This document shows, piece by piece, positions 24,424 to 33,001 of a DNA stretch of 64,000 nucleotides. Source of the stretch: Opitutaceae bacterium EW11 (GTDB lineage: Bacteria; Verrucomicrobiota; Verrucomicrobiia; Opitutales; Opitutaceae); NCBI GenBank assembly GCA_003054665.1, contig QAYY01000020.1, positions 105,749-169,748 on the forward strand. The letters are read 5' to 3'. Below the pieces are notes generated by a model. It was not told where the DNA came from. It saw only the letters and a list, made by a program, of their open reading frames with translations, and did no database searches. Position 1 is the stretch's first letter. Each line of letters begins with the position of its first letter. The translations under genes and the position numbers were made by a program.

Positions 24424-25917
24424 ATGCGCGCACTTCTCTGCCTGTTGCTCGTCGCCGCCTCGGTCCGCGCGGATGTCACGCTCGGGCCGCTGTTCACGGA
24501 CCACGCAGTGCTGCAGCGGGACAAGACGCTGCCGATCTGGGGGCGTGCGGAACCGGGCGAGCACGTGATCGTGTCGCTCGGCGAACAGAAGGTCGGCACG
24601 ACCGCCGACGACTCCGGCCGCTGGCTCGTGCTTCTCGAGCCGATGGCCGCCGCGACGACACCGCTCGAGCTGACGGCGGAGGGGAAAACGACCGCAAAAG
24701 CAACCGACGTGCTGCTCGGCGACGTTTGGCTCTGCTCCGGCCAGTCGAACATGGAGTGGCCGGTGAGCAAGGCGGCCAACGCCGAGGCCGAAATCGCGGC
24801 GGCGAATCTTCCGCTCATCCGCCACATCAGGATCGAACACGCACAAGCCGAGCGAGCCGCCGCCGAAGCGAAGGGCGCCTGGGAAACGTGCAGCCCGCAA
24901 ACCGTCGGAGCCTTCAGCGCAGTCGCCTATTTTTTTGCCCGCGAGATTCAGCCGCGGATGAACGTTCCGGTCGGGCTCATCAACTGCTCCTGGGGAGGGA
25001 CGGAAATCGAGTGCTGGATGAACCCGGCGTCGCTCGCGTCGAATCCCGATTTCTCGACCATCGGCGAACGCTGGACGCAGATCTCCGCGCAACGCCCGGT
25101 GAAGAAAGCCGAGTACGAGAAGGCGCTCGCCGAGTGGACCGCCGAGCAAGCCGGAGCAAAAGCGCGGGGGCAGAAGTTCACCCTGCCGCGTCCGACGGAA
25201 ACGGTCATCCCCGGACCGACCTTCCCTCCGAGCAGCCTCTTCAACGGCATGATCGCTCCCCTGCTGCCGTGCGCGCTCACGGGCGTGCTTTGGTACCAGG
25301 GCGAGTCGAATTGGTATAACGGTACCGAATACGGAGATCTTTTCACCGCGATGATCCAGGGCTGGCGCCGGCATCTCGGGCAGGGCGATCTGCCCTTCCT
25401 CTGGGTGCAGCTCGCGAACTTCAAGGGAGGCGATCCGGCGGGCGTCGATCTGGCGCTCGTGCGCGAAGGCCAGTCCCAGGCGCTCACCTTGCCGAATACC
25501 GGCCAGGCCGTCGCGATCGACATCGGCGACCGCAACGACGTTCACCCGCGCAACAAGCAGGAGGTCGGCCGCCGCCTCGCCCTGCTCGCCCGCGAGCTGG
25601 TCTACGGCGCGCGACTCGACGTTTCCGGGCCCACTTTTCTCAGCGCCACGCGCGAAGGTCCGGCCCTGAGAATCCGTTTCGCCCACGCCGGCACCGGACT
25701 GACCGCGCACAGCAAACCGCTGCAGTCGTTCCAACTCGCCGGCGCCGACGGCCGGTTCCGCCCCGCCGTGGCCCGCATCGACAAGGACACTCTGCTTGTC
25801 TCCGCGAAGGATGTGCCCGAGCCGGCCTTCGTGCGCTACGCCTTCGTGAACGCTCCGGAGGCGAATCTCTACAACGGCGCCGGACTGCCGGCCGCTCCGT
25901 TCCGCACCGACAAATAA
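24424..25917 (+). CDS. Secreted sialate O-acetylesterase-like SGNH hydrolase
   Basis: This 497-residue esterase would remove O-acetyl groups from sialic acids or plant polysaccharides. A signal peptide (MRALLCLLLVAASVRA) ends before DVTLGPLFTDHAVLQRD, the conserved family start. The catalytic Ser is in CSGQSNMEWPV (about residue 108), a block WYQGESNWYNG lies near 293, and the C-terminal Asp/His block is IGDRNDVHPRNK (about 373). The ATG at 24424 precedes the signal peptide; the frame is open from 24385. In Verrucomicrobiota such genes accompany polysaccharide degradation; acetylxylan esterase and uxaC are within 10 kb. Confidence 0.92.
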   Translation: MRALLCLLLVAASVRADVTLGPLFTDHAVLQRDKTLPIWGRAEPGEHVIVSLGEQKVGTTADDSGRWLVLLEPMAAATTPLELTAEGKTTAKATDVLLGDVWLCSGQSNMEWPVSKAANAEAEIAAANLPLIRHIRIEHAQAERAAAEAKGAWETCSPQTVGAFSAVAYFFAREIQPRMNVPVGLINCSWGGTEIECWMNPASLASNPDFSTIGERWTQISAQRPVKKAEYEKALAEWTAEQAGAKARGQKFTLPRPTETVIPGPTFPPSSLFNGMIAPLLPCALTGVLWYQGESNWYNGTEYGDLFTAMIQGWRRHLGQGDLPFLWVQLANFKGGDPAGVDLALVREGQSQALTLPNTGQAVAIDIGDRNDVHPRNKQEVGRRLALLARELVYGARLDVSGPTFLSATREGPALRIRFAHAGTGLTAHSKPLQSFQLAGADGRFRPAVARIDKDTLLVSAKDVPEPAFVRYAFVNAPEANLYNGAGLPAAPFRTDK

Positions 25918-26052
25918 GTCCCGACTGCAAAACGAGCACACCGGGCTCCGCTTCGCTCGACCCCAAACGCCAAACGGCGGCTTCTGCACCATTTCCACCC
26001 GGCTTAGCTCCGGGTTACTTGCGAAAGCGCGGCCCTTCGCTATCTGTCCGCC

Positions 26053-26568
26053 ATGCGCCTCCGTCTCAGCCTGCTCCTCGTCGCCCTTGCCGCTTTCCTT
26101 CCCCTGCTTCGCGCCGAACCGCTCAACGTGGGTGACGCCGCGCCGAAGCTGACCGCCACGACCGAGCAGGGCGCCCAGCTCAATCTGGGCGATGTGTATT
26201 CAAAAGGTTATACCCTCGTCTATTTCTACCCCAAGGCCTTCACCGGCGGATGCACCTCGCAGGGTTGCTCCCTCCGCGACGCCTACGAAGTCCTGACCAA
26301 ACGCGGCGTGACGGTCATCGGCGTCAGCACCGACGACGTCGACACGCAGCGGGCCTTCAAGGAGAAGAACCATTTTCCGTTCACGCTCATTGCCGACACG
26401 GACAAGAAGGTGATGCGCGCCTTCGGCCAGAGCGGAATCTACAGCGCCAGCCGTCAGGCATTCCTCGTCGACCAGAGCGGAAAGATCGTTTGGCGCGACC
26501 TACAGGGTCACACGAAGGACCAAGCCGATCAGGTGCTCGCCGCTCTCGACAAACTCGGTGGGAAGTGA
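26053..26568 (+). CDS. Exported peroxiredoxin (AhpC/TSA, BCP/PrxQ-like)
   Basis: This 171-residue thiol peroxidase reduces peroxides. A signal peptide (MRLRLSLLLVALAAFLPLLR, ending AEP) indicates export or membrane anchoring. The active-site region YFYPKAFTGGCTSQGCSLRD carries the peroxidatic Cys and a second Cys five residues on, the atypical two-Cys layout of BCP/PrxQ. DTDKKVMRAFG and AFLVDQSGKIVW follow. The reductant is not encoded nearby. It is convergent with uxaC, and heptad element C begins two bases after its stop. Confidence 0.92.
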   Translation: MRLRLSLLLVALAAFLPLLRAEPLNVGDAAPKLTATTEQGAQLNLGDVYSKGYTLVYFYPKAFTGGCTSQGCSLRDAYEVLTKRGVTVIGVSTDDVDTQRAFKEKNHFPFTLIADTDKKVMRAFGQSGIYSASRQAFLVDQSGKIVWRDLQGHTKDQADQVLAALDKLGGK

Positions 26569-26570
26569 GG

Positions 26571-26766
26571 CCGCGCGCCGCAGTCGGCGCGCGGAGAAGT
26601 TGGGAGCTGGAAGTTGGAAGTTGGGAACTGCACCTACCAGGGTCCTGCGACTGCGGGCCGACTGGTGCGGTTGGTAGTTGGTAGTTGGTGACCGGGGACA
26701 TCTCCCGCGACCGCCACCAACTTCGAACTTCCAAATTCCAACTTCCAATTTCCCCGCCGCAGGCGG
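26571..26766. repeat. Heptad element C: hairpin-bounded inverted 7-bp-periodic arrays
   Basis: The element fills the entire gap between the peroxiredoxin and uxaC stop codons. A perfect 10-bp hairpin opens it (CCGCGCGCCG 26571-26580 with 26585-26594). The left array (26595-26630) reads AGAAG, TTGGGAG, CTGGAAG, TTGGAAG, TTGGGAA. A middle array has TTGGTAG twice (about 26670-26690). The right array (26713-26753), read on the minus strand, gives TTGGAAG, TTGGAAT, TTGGAAG, TTCGAAG, TTGGTGG. A hairpin CCGCC-GCA-GGCGG (26754-26766) closes it. It may also act as a bidirectional transcript end, although no T run is present. Confidence 0.78.
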
Positions 26767-28191
26767 CTACAGCTTTCCCGCCTCGAGGCCGAAGTACCGG
26801 GCCGCGTTCTTGTAGCAGATGTTCTCCACCATGTCGGCGACGAGGGCGCGGTCGGCGGGGATGAGGCCGGCTTCGATATCGGCGCCCAACATCGAGCAAA
26901 GGAGTCGGCGGAAATATTCGTGGCGGACGTAGCTGAGGAAGCTGCGAGAGTCGGTGAGCATGCCGACAAACCGGCTGAGCAGGCCGAGCTGGGAGAGGGC
27001 GTTGATCTGCCACTCCATGCCCTCTTTCTGGTCGAGGAACCACCAGCCGGAGCCGAACTGCACCTTGCCGGCGACGGAGCCGTCCTGGAAGTTGCCCGCC
27101 ATGGTGGCGAATACGTAGTTGTCGGCCGGATTCAGATTGTAGATCACGACCTTGGGCAGTTTGCCTTCCTGGTCGAGGCGGTCGAAGTAACGCGAGAGGC
27201 CGCGGGCCTGCGGGAAATCGCCGATGGAGTCCACGCCGGTGTCGGCGCCGAGCCGTTTCATCAGGCGCACGCTGTTGTTGCGGATCGCGCCGAGGTGGAG
27301 CTGCTTCGTCCAGCCGCGGTCCGCGTCGAGCCGCCCGAAGAACAGCATCATGAAGGCGGTGAACTTCGCGGTCTGCTCCGGCGTCGCCGCGGCGCCGCTC
27401 CGCGCGGCGTTGAAGATCGCCGAAGCCTCACGCTCCGTGCATTCGACGTCCGGCAGGTTCTCCATCCCGTGGTCCGAGATGCGTCCGCCCAGCGAGTGGA
27501 AGAAGTCGTGGCGCTGTTTGATCGCGCTGAGGAACGAGGACAGCTCCTTCACCTCCACGCCCGAGCGGGCCGCGAGCTGATCGCACCACGCATTGAACCC
27601 GGCGGGCTGGTTCACCGTCAGAGCCTTGTCCGGGCGGAAGGTTGGATACACGCGGGTCGCGAGGCTGCTCTTCTTGATCGCGACGTGGTGCTCGAGGCTG
27701 TCGACCGGATCGTCAGTCGTGCAGACCACGTTGACGCGGCTCTTCGTCAGGATGCCGTGCGTGGAGAGTTCGGGCGTGCGCAGCTTCGCGTTGGCGGCCT
27801 CCCAGATCTTCGGCGCGCTGGCCTCGTTGATGATGGTGTCGATCCCGAAAAAGCGCCGCAGCTCCAGGTGAGACCAGTGGTAGAGCGGATTGCGCAGGGT
27901 CATCGGCACGGTGCGCGCATAGACGAGAAACTTGTCGTAGTCGGACGTCGTGTTGCCCGTGACCTGATCCTCCGGCACGCCGTTGGCCCGCATCGCGCGC
28001 CACTTGTAGTGATCGCCCGCCAGCCAGACCTGGAAGAGATTCTCGAACTGCCGGTTCGACGCGATCTGGTCCGGCGGAAGATGGCAGTGGTAGTCGAAGA
28101 TCGGCTGCTTCGCCGCGTGCTCGAAATAGAGCAGACGGGCCCACTCGGTATTGAGGAGAAAGTCTTCCGGGAGGAACGGCTTGTTCGTCAT
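26767..28191 (-). CDS. uxaC: Glucuronate isomerase
   Basis: This 474-residue enzyme interconverts D-glucuronate/D-fructuronate and D-galacturonate/D-tagaturonate, the first step of hexuronate breakdown. It opens MTNKPFLPEDFLLNTEWARL and has the metal-binding FDYHCHLPP (about residues 32-40). Other matching segments are LYHWSHLELRRFFGI, DDPVDSLEHH, QLHLGAIRNN, and VGMLTDSRSFLSYVRHEYFRR near the end. Length matches E. coli UxaC (470). The ATG at 28191 is fixed by the N-terminus; the upstream frame runs open through heptad element D but is not coding in any family sense. No other uronate gene (uxaB, uxuA, kdgK) is in the window. It is flanked on both sides by heptad elements. Confidence 0.96.
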   Translation of the reverse strand: MTNKPFLPEDFLLNTEWARLLYFEHAAKQPIFDYHCHLPPDQIASNRQFENLFQVWLAGDHYKWRAMRANGVPEDQVTGNTTSDYDKFLVYARTVPMTLRNPLYHWSHLELRRFFGIDTIINEASAPKIWEAANAKLRTPELSTHGILTKSRVNVVCTTDDPVDSLEHHVAIKKSSLATRVYPTFRPDKALTVNQPAGFNAWCDQLAARSGVEVKELSSFLSAIKQRHDFFHSLGGRISDHGMENLPDVECTEREASAIFNAARSGAAATPEQTAKFTAFMMLFFGRLDADRGWTKQLHLGAIRNNSVRLMKRLGADTGVDSIGDFPQARGLSRYFDRLDQEGKLPKVVIYNLNPADNYVFATMAGNFQDGSVAGKVQFGSGWWFLDQKEGMEWQINALSQLGLLSRFVGMLTDSRSFLSYVRHEYFRRLLCSMLGADIEAGLIPADRALVADMVENICYKNAARYFGLEAGKL

Positions 28192-28287
28192 GTGAAGAAA
28201 AGTGTCGGGGGAGGATGGACGGCACCACGCCGTCGCGGCGAGAGTGGGAACGTTGCGCGGACACCTGTCCGGAGCAAGGGTATAGTG

Positions 28288-28513
28288 CCTCCTCCGCCGG
28301 ACGGCGGAGGAGGAGAAGTTGGGAGTTGGAATTTGGAAACTAGTGGGGCACGGGCGAGCTGCGTTCTTCGCGTCTTCGCGAGCCGGACCGCCTCCGAACT
28401 GCGGCAGCGAACGGAGGTTAAGCGTGAGACCAAAAAGAGGGTCGGCCCGCGCGCCTGCGACCAACTTCCAAATCCCAACTACCAACTTCTCGGGCGCCGG
28501 ATTCCGGCGCCCG
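28288..28513. repeat. Heptad element D: hairpin-bounded inverted arrays upstream of uxaC
   Basis: A perfect 11-bp hairpin (CCTCCTCCGCC 28288-28298 with 28303-28313) is followed at once by the left array AGAAG, TTGGGAG, TTGGAAT, TTGGAAA (28314-28343). The right array (28461-28490) is its inverse, 25 of 30 bases matching, and a perfect 10-bp hairpin (CGGGCGCCGG 28491-28500 with 28504-28513) closes the element. The arms enclose about 117 bases of ordinary-looking sequence. The layout and the junction GG-AGAAGTTGGGAG match element C. It lies in the leader or promoter region of uxaC. Confidence 0.78.
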
Positions 28514-28523
28514 TAAAGCAAGC

Positions 28524-28554
28524 GCCCGGCCTGCGTTTTCACGCCAGGCCGGGC
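28524..28554. repeat. Strong 10-bp hairpin next to element D
   Basis: GCCCGGCCTG (28524-28533) pairs with CAGGCCGGGC (28545-28554), and a GCG/CGC pair can extend it inward. No T run follows on either strand. Between here and 28834 I see no gene; the AT-richer stretch around 28655-28680 may hold the uxaC promoter. Confidence 0.5.
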
Positions 28555-28834
28555 TGACCACAACACCTGCAATTGATCTCGCGGCTTTCGCCGTACGAGA
28601 GACGCCAGCATCACTTGGCGTCGGAGGTAATATCGGACACGAAGCGCCGGACTTAAATACCAGAGTTTGAATTTTGTGCTGTCGCTGGATTTGGACGCGC
28701 CCACCGGAAGCGAACGCACCGAAACGGCAGCCGGCCACATCGAAGCAGGCCCCGCAGAAAACCTCCTCTAGTTATTGTGCGTACGTCGGTTACGTAACAC
28801 ACACCCTCTCGCACGATGCCCTTGGGGCATCAAA

Positions 28835-28869
28835 GGGCGGCTGCCGGATTGCCTTCCAGACAGCCGCCC
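28835..28869 (-). terminator. Hairpin after the HDOD gene, probable terminator
   Basis: GGGCGGCTG (28835-28843) and CAGCCGCCC (28861-28869) form a perfect 9-bp stem with a 17-base loop. On the minus strand it is followed by a short TTTG. It lies 31 bases past the HDOD stop at 28901. Confidence 0.55.
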
Positions 28870-28900
28870 GAAAACGCAGGGCGACACTCAGCTCATCGCT

Positions 28901-29779
28901 TCAAAAGCTCAGCGCACCGTGCGTAAGTCGTTCCTGCAGGAGCTTGCCCGCGCGATCGAGGATGTCGGGGATGGCTGCCTCCAGCATCTCCGGAGAGAAA
29001 CCCCACTCGATCAGCAGCGGCGCATTCAGTTCGAAAAGGAATCCATCCTCCGCCACGCCCGCGCCGATTGTGACGGCGAGGTACTTGGCCGCATGCACAT
29101 GGACGAGCAGCGGCATGAAGTCGGCCGGATCTCCGGCGTGCGGCGGATTGTACGTGCCGACCGCGACGAGCGACGGCGGAAATTTCCAACGGCGGAGCAA
29201 CTCGGCGCCGACTTCGGCATGATTGTAGCCGAGCACTTTTTTCTCCGCTTCGATCCACGGTCCGACGGCCGCCTGCTGGGCCTTGCGGATTTCGGGAAAC
29301 GACTCCGCACAAGCGTACGCGAGCGCGAGCTTGCCGATCTCATGGACCAGTCCGGCGGTGTAGGCGGTTTTGGGATCCACCTGTCCCGTCCTCTCGGCGA
29401 GATACTCCGCGGCCACGGCTTCGACGAGCGCGAGACGGCAAAAGTCGCCCGGCTCCCAACGGTAGCCTTCGACCTTCAACGCCATCCAGCGGCCGGTGAG
29501 CGAGAGCGCGGCGAGCTTGTAGACTTCTTTCTGTCCGAGGCGCATCAGCGCTTCGCTGAGATTCTCCACCTGCGCGGAACCCGCGCCGAAATATGCCGAA
29601 TTCGCGAGCCGAAGCGTCGAGCTGGCCAGCGCCGGATCGATGGAAATCACCTGCTCCATCTCGTCGATCGACGCGTCGTCTTTGGCGAGGACGCCGATCA
29701 ACCGGGGCAACAACGCGGGAGAACAGGGCAACCGCGTCGCCTTGTCGCAAACGTCAGCGAAGGAGGGAATGGAAGGCAT
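28901..29779 (-). CDS. HDOD-domain signalling protein
   Basis: This 292-residue protein consists of an HDOD domain, a degenerate HD-type module of signalling proteins with no proven catalysis. The segments PALLPRLIGVLAKDDASIDE, ISIDPALASSTLRLANSAYF and LVHEIGKLALAYA are typical; the HE in place of HD argues against phosphohydrolase activity. It begins 17 bases after the cheA stop on the same strand, so it is probably co-transcribed with cheA. A second HDOD gene lies at 37450. A role in chemotaxis-type or twitching-type signalling is inferred from the neighbours. Confidence 0.88.
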   Translation of the reverse strand: MPSIPSFADVCDKATRLPCSPALLPRLIGVLAKDDASIDEMEQVISIDPALASSTLRLANSAYFGAGSAQVENLSEALMRLGQKEVYKLAALSLTGRWMALKVEGYRWEPGDFCRLALVEAVAAEYLAERTGQVDPKTAYTAGLVHEIGKLALAYACAESFPEIRKAQQAAVGPWIEAEKKVLGYNHAEVGAELLRRWKFPPSLVAVGTYNPPHAGDPADFMPLLVHVHAAKYLAVTIGAGVAEDGFLFELNAPLLIEWGFSPEMLEAAIPDILDRAGKLLQERLTHGALSF

Positions 29780-29795
29780 GCGGTTGGGAGGCCGC

Positions 29796-31973
29796 TCAGG
29801 CAGCGGCGAAGAGAGTCGAGGGATCGAGAATGAGCGCGATGCTGCCGTCGCCGAGGATGGCGCCGCCGGAGACGCCGGCGAGGTGCTGGAGGAAGCCGCC
29901 GAGGTTCTTGATCACGACTTCCTGCTTCGAAACCATGTCGTCGACCAGCAGCGCGGTCGCGCGGCCGTTGTTCTCGACGATGACGAGGATGCCTTCCCAG
30001 GGATTTTCCACCGCGTTCGGAATCGCGAAGCGCTGGTGCAGGCGGTGGATCGGAAGAATCTTGCCCCGGTGGTCGAGAACCTCGCCGCGGCCGTGCACGG
30101 TCGAAAGAGCCTCCTTCGCCGGACGCAGGGCCATCTGGACCGACGTGCTCGGGAGGATGAAACGATCCTCGCCGACGCGGACGACCAGGCCGTCGATGAT
30201 CGCCATCGTAAGGGGAAGACGAATACGAATGGTGGAGCCCTGCCCCACCTCGGACTCGATCTCGATCTTGCCGCGGAGCTTCTCGATGTTCCGACGGACG
30301 ACATCCATGCCGACGCCGCGGCCGGAGACGGCCGTGACCTTTTCGGCGGTGGAAAAGCCGGGCAGGAAGATGAGGTTGAGAATCGCCTCCTTTTCCATCT
30401 GGGCGTTCTCCGGGATCAGGCCCTTGCTCTTCGCCTTCGCGAGAATCTTCTCGGGATTGATGCCGCGGCCGTCGTCGCTCAATTCGATGACGATGCTGCC
30501 TCCCTCGTGGTAGGCCTTGAGATGGACGTTGCCCGCCTCGGGCTTGCCGGCGGCGACGCGCTCAGCCGGCGCTTCGAGGCCATGGTCCATCGAGTTGCGC
30601 ACCATGTGGACGAGCGGGTCGCCGATGTCCTCGACCACGGTGCGGTCGAGTTCGGTGTCTTCGCCGCTGACGCGGAAATTGACCTTCTTGCCGCAGTCCT
30701 TCGAGAGATCGCGCGCCAGACGCTCCATCTTCTGGAAGGTCGGCTTGATCGGAATCATGCGCAGCGACATCGACGTGTGCTGCAGCTCCTTCGTCAGGCG
30801 GCCGAACTGCGCGATGTTGCGCTGCAGGGCGGTGTCCTCGACCCCGAGAACACGGGCGGATTCATGAAGCTGGCTCTGGACGATCACGAGTTCGCCGACG
30901 ACGTCCATCAGCGAGTCGAGCTTGTCCGTATTCACGCGGACCGTACTGGAGCTGCCCGTTTTGCTCGCATCGACCGTCTGTTTCTCCGGCTTGGACTCGG
31001 CTTTCACCGGCTTGGCGGGAACGGTCTCGGCCGCTTCGGGCGCGGCGGTCTCCGCCGGAGCGGGGGCAAAGGAGAGAACCGGGGCGACCGGCTGCGCCGG
31101 CGCGGGTCTTGCGGCCTGCGGCGCCTCGGCTGGAGCGGAGCCTCCGCCAGCGGCGAGACGTTTCACGGCCCGCATCAGGTGGCTGACCGGCACGATCGTG
31201 TTCGGCAGCGTGCCCTGCTCGAGCGCAAGGGTGATCTGCTGGACCATCTGCTGCACCGCATCGCGGCTTTTGAGAACCTCGGTGATGATCGCCGAGTTGA
31301 GCCGCAGCTTGCGGTTGCGGGCGAGGTCGAGGAGCGATTCCACCTCGTGCGTCAGCACGTGCATCGGCGTGAGGTGGAGGAAACCGGACACACCCTTGAT
31401 GGTGTGGAACGAGCGGAAAATGGAATTCAGCGCCTCCGGGTCGTCGGGCTGTTCGTCGAGCACGAGCAACGCAGCCTCGATCTGCTGGAGGTGATCGAGC
31501 GCCTCGGCGTGAAACTCGGTGAGCAGCTCGCGGTTCTCGTCGAGATTGAGATCGAGCAGAACGTCGTTCGCGGCCAGTCCGTCGTCCGCCGGCGCGGCCG
31601 GGGCGGCGGGAGCCGCAACCGGCTCGGGAGCGGCGGCGGCCGGAGCGGGAGCGCCTTCGGCCTGAGGCAAAGGTTTGTTCGCTCTCAAGGCATCGAGCGC
31701 CTTGGGCAGCCACGCGACGACCTTCTTCAGGGCGCCAAGGCTCGCGTCGTCGAACGGCGTCGCGTTATCGAGCATCTTCTCCAGCTGCGTGCGGAGCGCG
31801 ACGAGCGGCGCGAGAAATTCGGGTTCGCCGAGCGCGAGCTCGCACAATTCCCCGAGGAGACTGTAGGCGGGAATGAGGCCGTCGTCGCGGCCGGGTTGCG
31901 CCAAGATGGACTCGCCCGCGAGCCGGCTGACAACGTCATCGAGGGCGGCAAAAGAGTCGGGGGAAATAGACAT
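29796..31973 (-). CDS. cheA: Chemotaxis-type histidine kinase CheA
   Basis: This 725-residue cytoplasmic kinase autophosphorylates an HPt His and signals to receiver domains. An unassigned helical N-terminal part (1-105) and an Ala/Pro linker (about 106-132) come first. The HPt domain follows, with the phosphorylatable His in FRSFHTIKGVSGFL (about 190). A second Ala/Pro linker, the dimerisation domain, the ATPase (LVHMVRNSMDHGLEAP, SDDGRGINPE, GRGVGMDVVRRN) and a C-terminal CheW-like domain complete it. The N-terminal part and the lack of a clear P2 domain are unusual. I prefer the ATG at 31973 to a GTG at 31997. CheW is divergent, and no cheR, cheB, cheY or receptor gene is in the window. 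Confidence 0.92.
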   Translation of the reverse strand: MSISPDSFAALDDVVSRLAGESILAQPGRDDGLIPAYSLLGELCELALGEPEFLAPLVALRTQLEKMLDNATPFDDASLGALKKVVAWLPKALDALRANKPLPQAEGAPAPAAAAPEPVAAPAAPAAPADDGLAANDVLLDLNLDENRELLTEFHAEALDHLQQIEAALLVLDEQPDDPEALNSIFRSFHTIKGVSGFLHLTPMHVLTHEVESLLDLARNRKLRLNSAIITEVLKSRDAVQQMVQQITLALEQGTLPNTIVPVSHLMRAVKRLAAGGGSAPAEAPQAARPAPAQPVAPVLSFAPAPAETAAPEAAETVPAKPVKAESKPEKQTVDASKTGSSSTVRVNTDKLDSLMDVVGELVIVQSQLHESARVLGVEDTALQRNIAQFGRLTKELQHTSMSLRMIPIKPTFQKMERLARDLSKDCGKKVNFRVSGEDTELDRTVVEDIGDPLVHMVRNSMDHGLEAPAERVAAGKPEAGNVHLKAYHEGGSIVIELSDDGRGINPEKILAKAKSKGLIPENAQMEKEAILNLIFLPGFSTAEKVTAVSGRGVGMDVVRRNIEKLRGKIEIESEVGQGSTIRIRLPLTMAIIDGLVVRVGEDRFILPSTSVQMALRPAKEALSTVHGRGEVLDHRGKILPIHRLHQRFAIPNAVENPWEGILVIVENNGRATALLVDDMVSKQEVVIKNLGGFLQHLAGVSGGAILGDGSIALILDPSTLFAAA

Positions 31974-32194
31974 ACCGCTGGTAGGGAGGCTTTCCACTAG
32001 TTCGGCGCAGCCCGGGGAAACTTAAGCGCCTGACTGGGCGAAGGCTTCCGGCGAGCCCGCGCCCGTTCGCCCGCCGCCCTGCCGAGCCTCCTCCTGGGGT
32101 ACTGCCCTCAGGCGCCGTTTCCTCCTAAAGCAGCGAGCCGAAAGGTCGAAAGCATAGGGGTGCGCCTCTCGCGCAATTTCCTCCACTCCGCTTC

Positions 32195-32701
32195 ATGAGC
32201 TCCTCTGCCGTCACCCCTGCAGCCACTTCCACCACCCAGTTCGCCGGCAAATACCTGACCGTGTCGCTCGACAACGAGTCGTACGGCGTCGCCGTCCTCA
32301 AGGTTCGTGAAATCATCCGGATGCAGAAGATCACCCCGGTTCCGCAGATGCCGGAATTCGTCAAGGGCGTGATCAACCTCCGCGGCCGCGTCATCCCGGT
32401 GATCGACCTGCGCGTGAAGTTCGGGCTCAAGGCCGCCTTCGCCGACCGGACCTGCATCGTGGTCGTCCAGGTGAAGCTCCCCTCGGGTCAGACGGTGCAG
32501 ATGGGCCTGATCGTCGATAGCGTGGAAGAAGTCGTGAATCTGAGCGGCAACGAGATCGAGCCGACGCCCGATTTCGGTACGCGGATCGACACCGGCTACA
32601 TCCTCGGCATGGCAAAGATCAAAGGCGCCGTGAAGACCCTCCTCGACATCGACCGCGTGGTCGCCCCCGAAACGGTCGAACACATCGCCCGCAACGTCTG
32701 A
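32195..32701 (+). CDS. cheW: CheW-like coupling protein
   Basis: This 168-residue adaptor would link CheA to receptors. The core starts FAGKYLTVSLDNESYGVAVL and includes the signature MPEFVKGVINLRGRVIPVIDL (its first 20 residues are at about 53-72). VDSVEEVVNLSGNEIEPTPDF follows. It is divergent from cheA, with 221 bases between the starts. A strong terminator follows, so it is monocistronic. Confidence 0.94.
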   Translation: MSSSAVTPAATSTTQFAGKYLTVSLDNESYGVAVLKVREIIRMQKITPVPQMPEFVKGVINLRGRVIPVIDLRVKFGLKAAFADRTCIVVVQVKLPSGQTVQMGLIVDSVEEVVNLSGNEIEPTPDFGTRIDTGYILGMAKIKGAVKTLLDIDRVVAPETVEHIARNV

Positions 32702-32741
32702 GCGCCGCTCCAGTTACCCCTTTTGGTTTGGGTTGCAGCAA

Positions 32742-32767
32742 GCCACCAGAAAGCTGGTGGCTTTTTT
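32742..32767 (+). terminator. Rho-independent terminator of cheW
   Basis: GCCACCAG (32742-32749) and CTGGTGGC (32754-32761) form a perfect 8-bp stem with an AAAG loop, followed directly by six T residues. It lies 40 bases after the cheW stop. Confidence 0.95.
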
Positions 32768-33001
32768 GTTGGCCGGCACCGGACGCGATACGCGCGGCAG
32801 GATCTCGCGACTGGAAAGCATGCTTCGCGAAAAACCGATGGCGCGAAGCGCCGTGCGCCTCGCCAGGTTCCGGTATCGAAACACCAGCTACGGTCTGCGT
32901 TTTGTTGCGTCGAGAGGCGGGTGATGTTCGGACGCGACGGGCCGCTCCAAATCGGAGGCTCACTGCGGCGCGGGACCGGCATTCGCTGCCGGCGTCCGAC
33001 T

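Noticed and set aside
26571..28513. Heptad arrays as CRISPR or integron attC sites
   Set aside because: The unit is only 7 bases with no spacers, and no cas or integrase gene is near. The arrays lack attC core motifs.
26767..28740. An N-terminally extended uxaC product running through the heptad element
   Set aside because: The frame is open only because the heptads lack stops. UxaC homology begins exactly at the ATG at 28191 and the length then matches the family.
28815..28831. Small palindrome GATGCCC-TTG-GGGCATC as a terminator
   Set aside because: It lies beyond the better hairpin at 28835-28869, has no T run on either strand, and its loop is very short.
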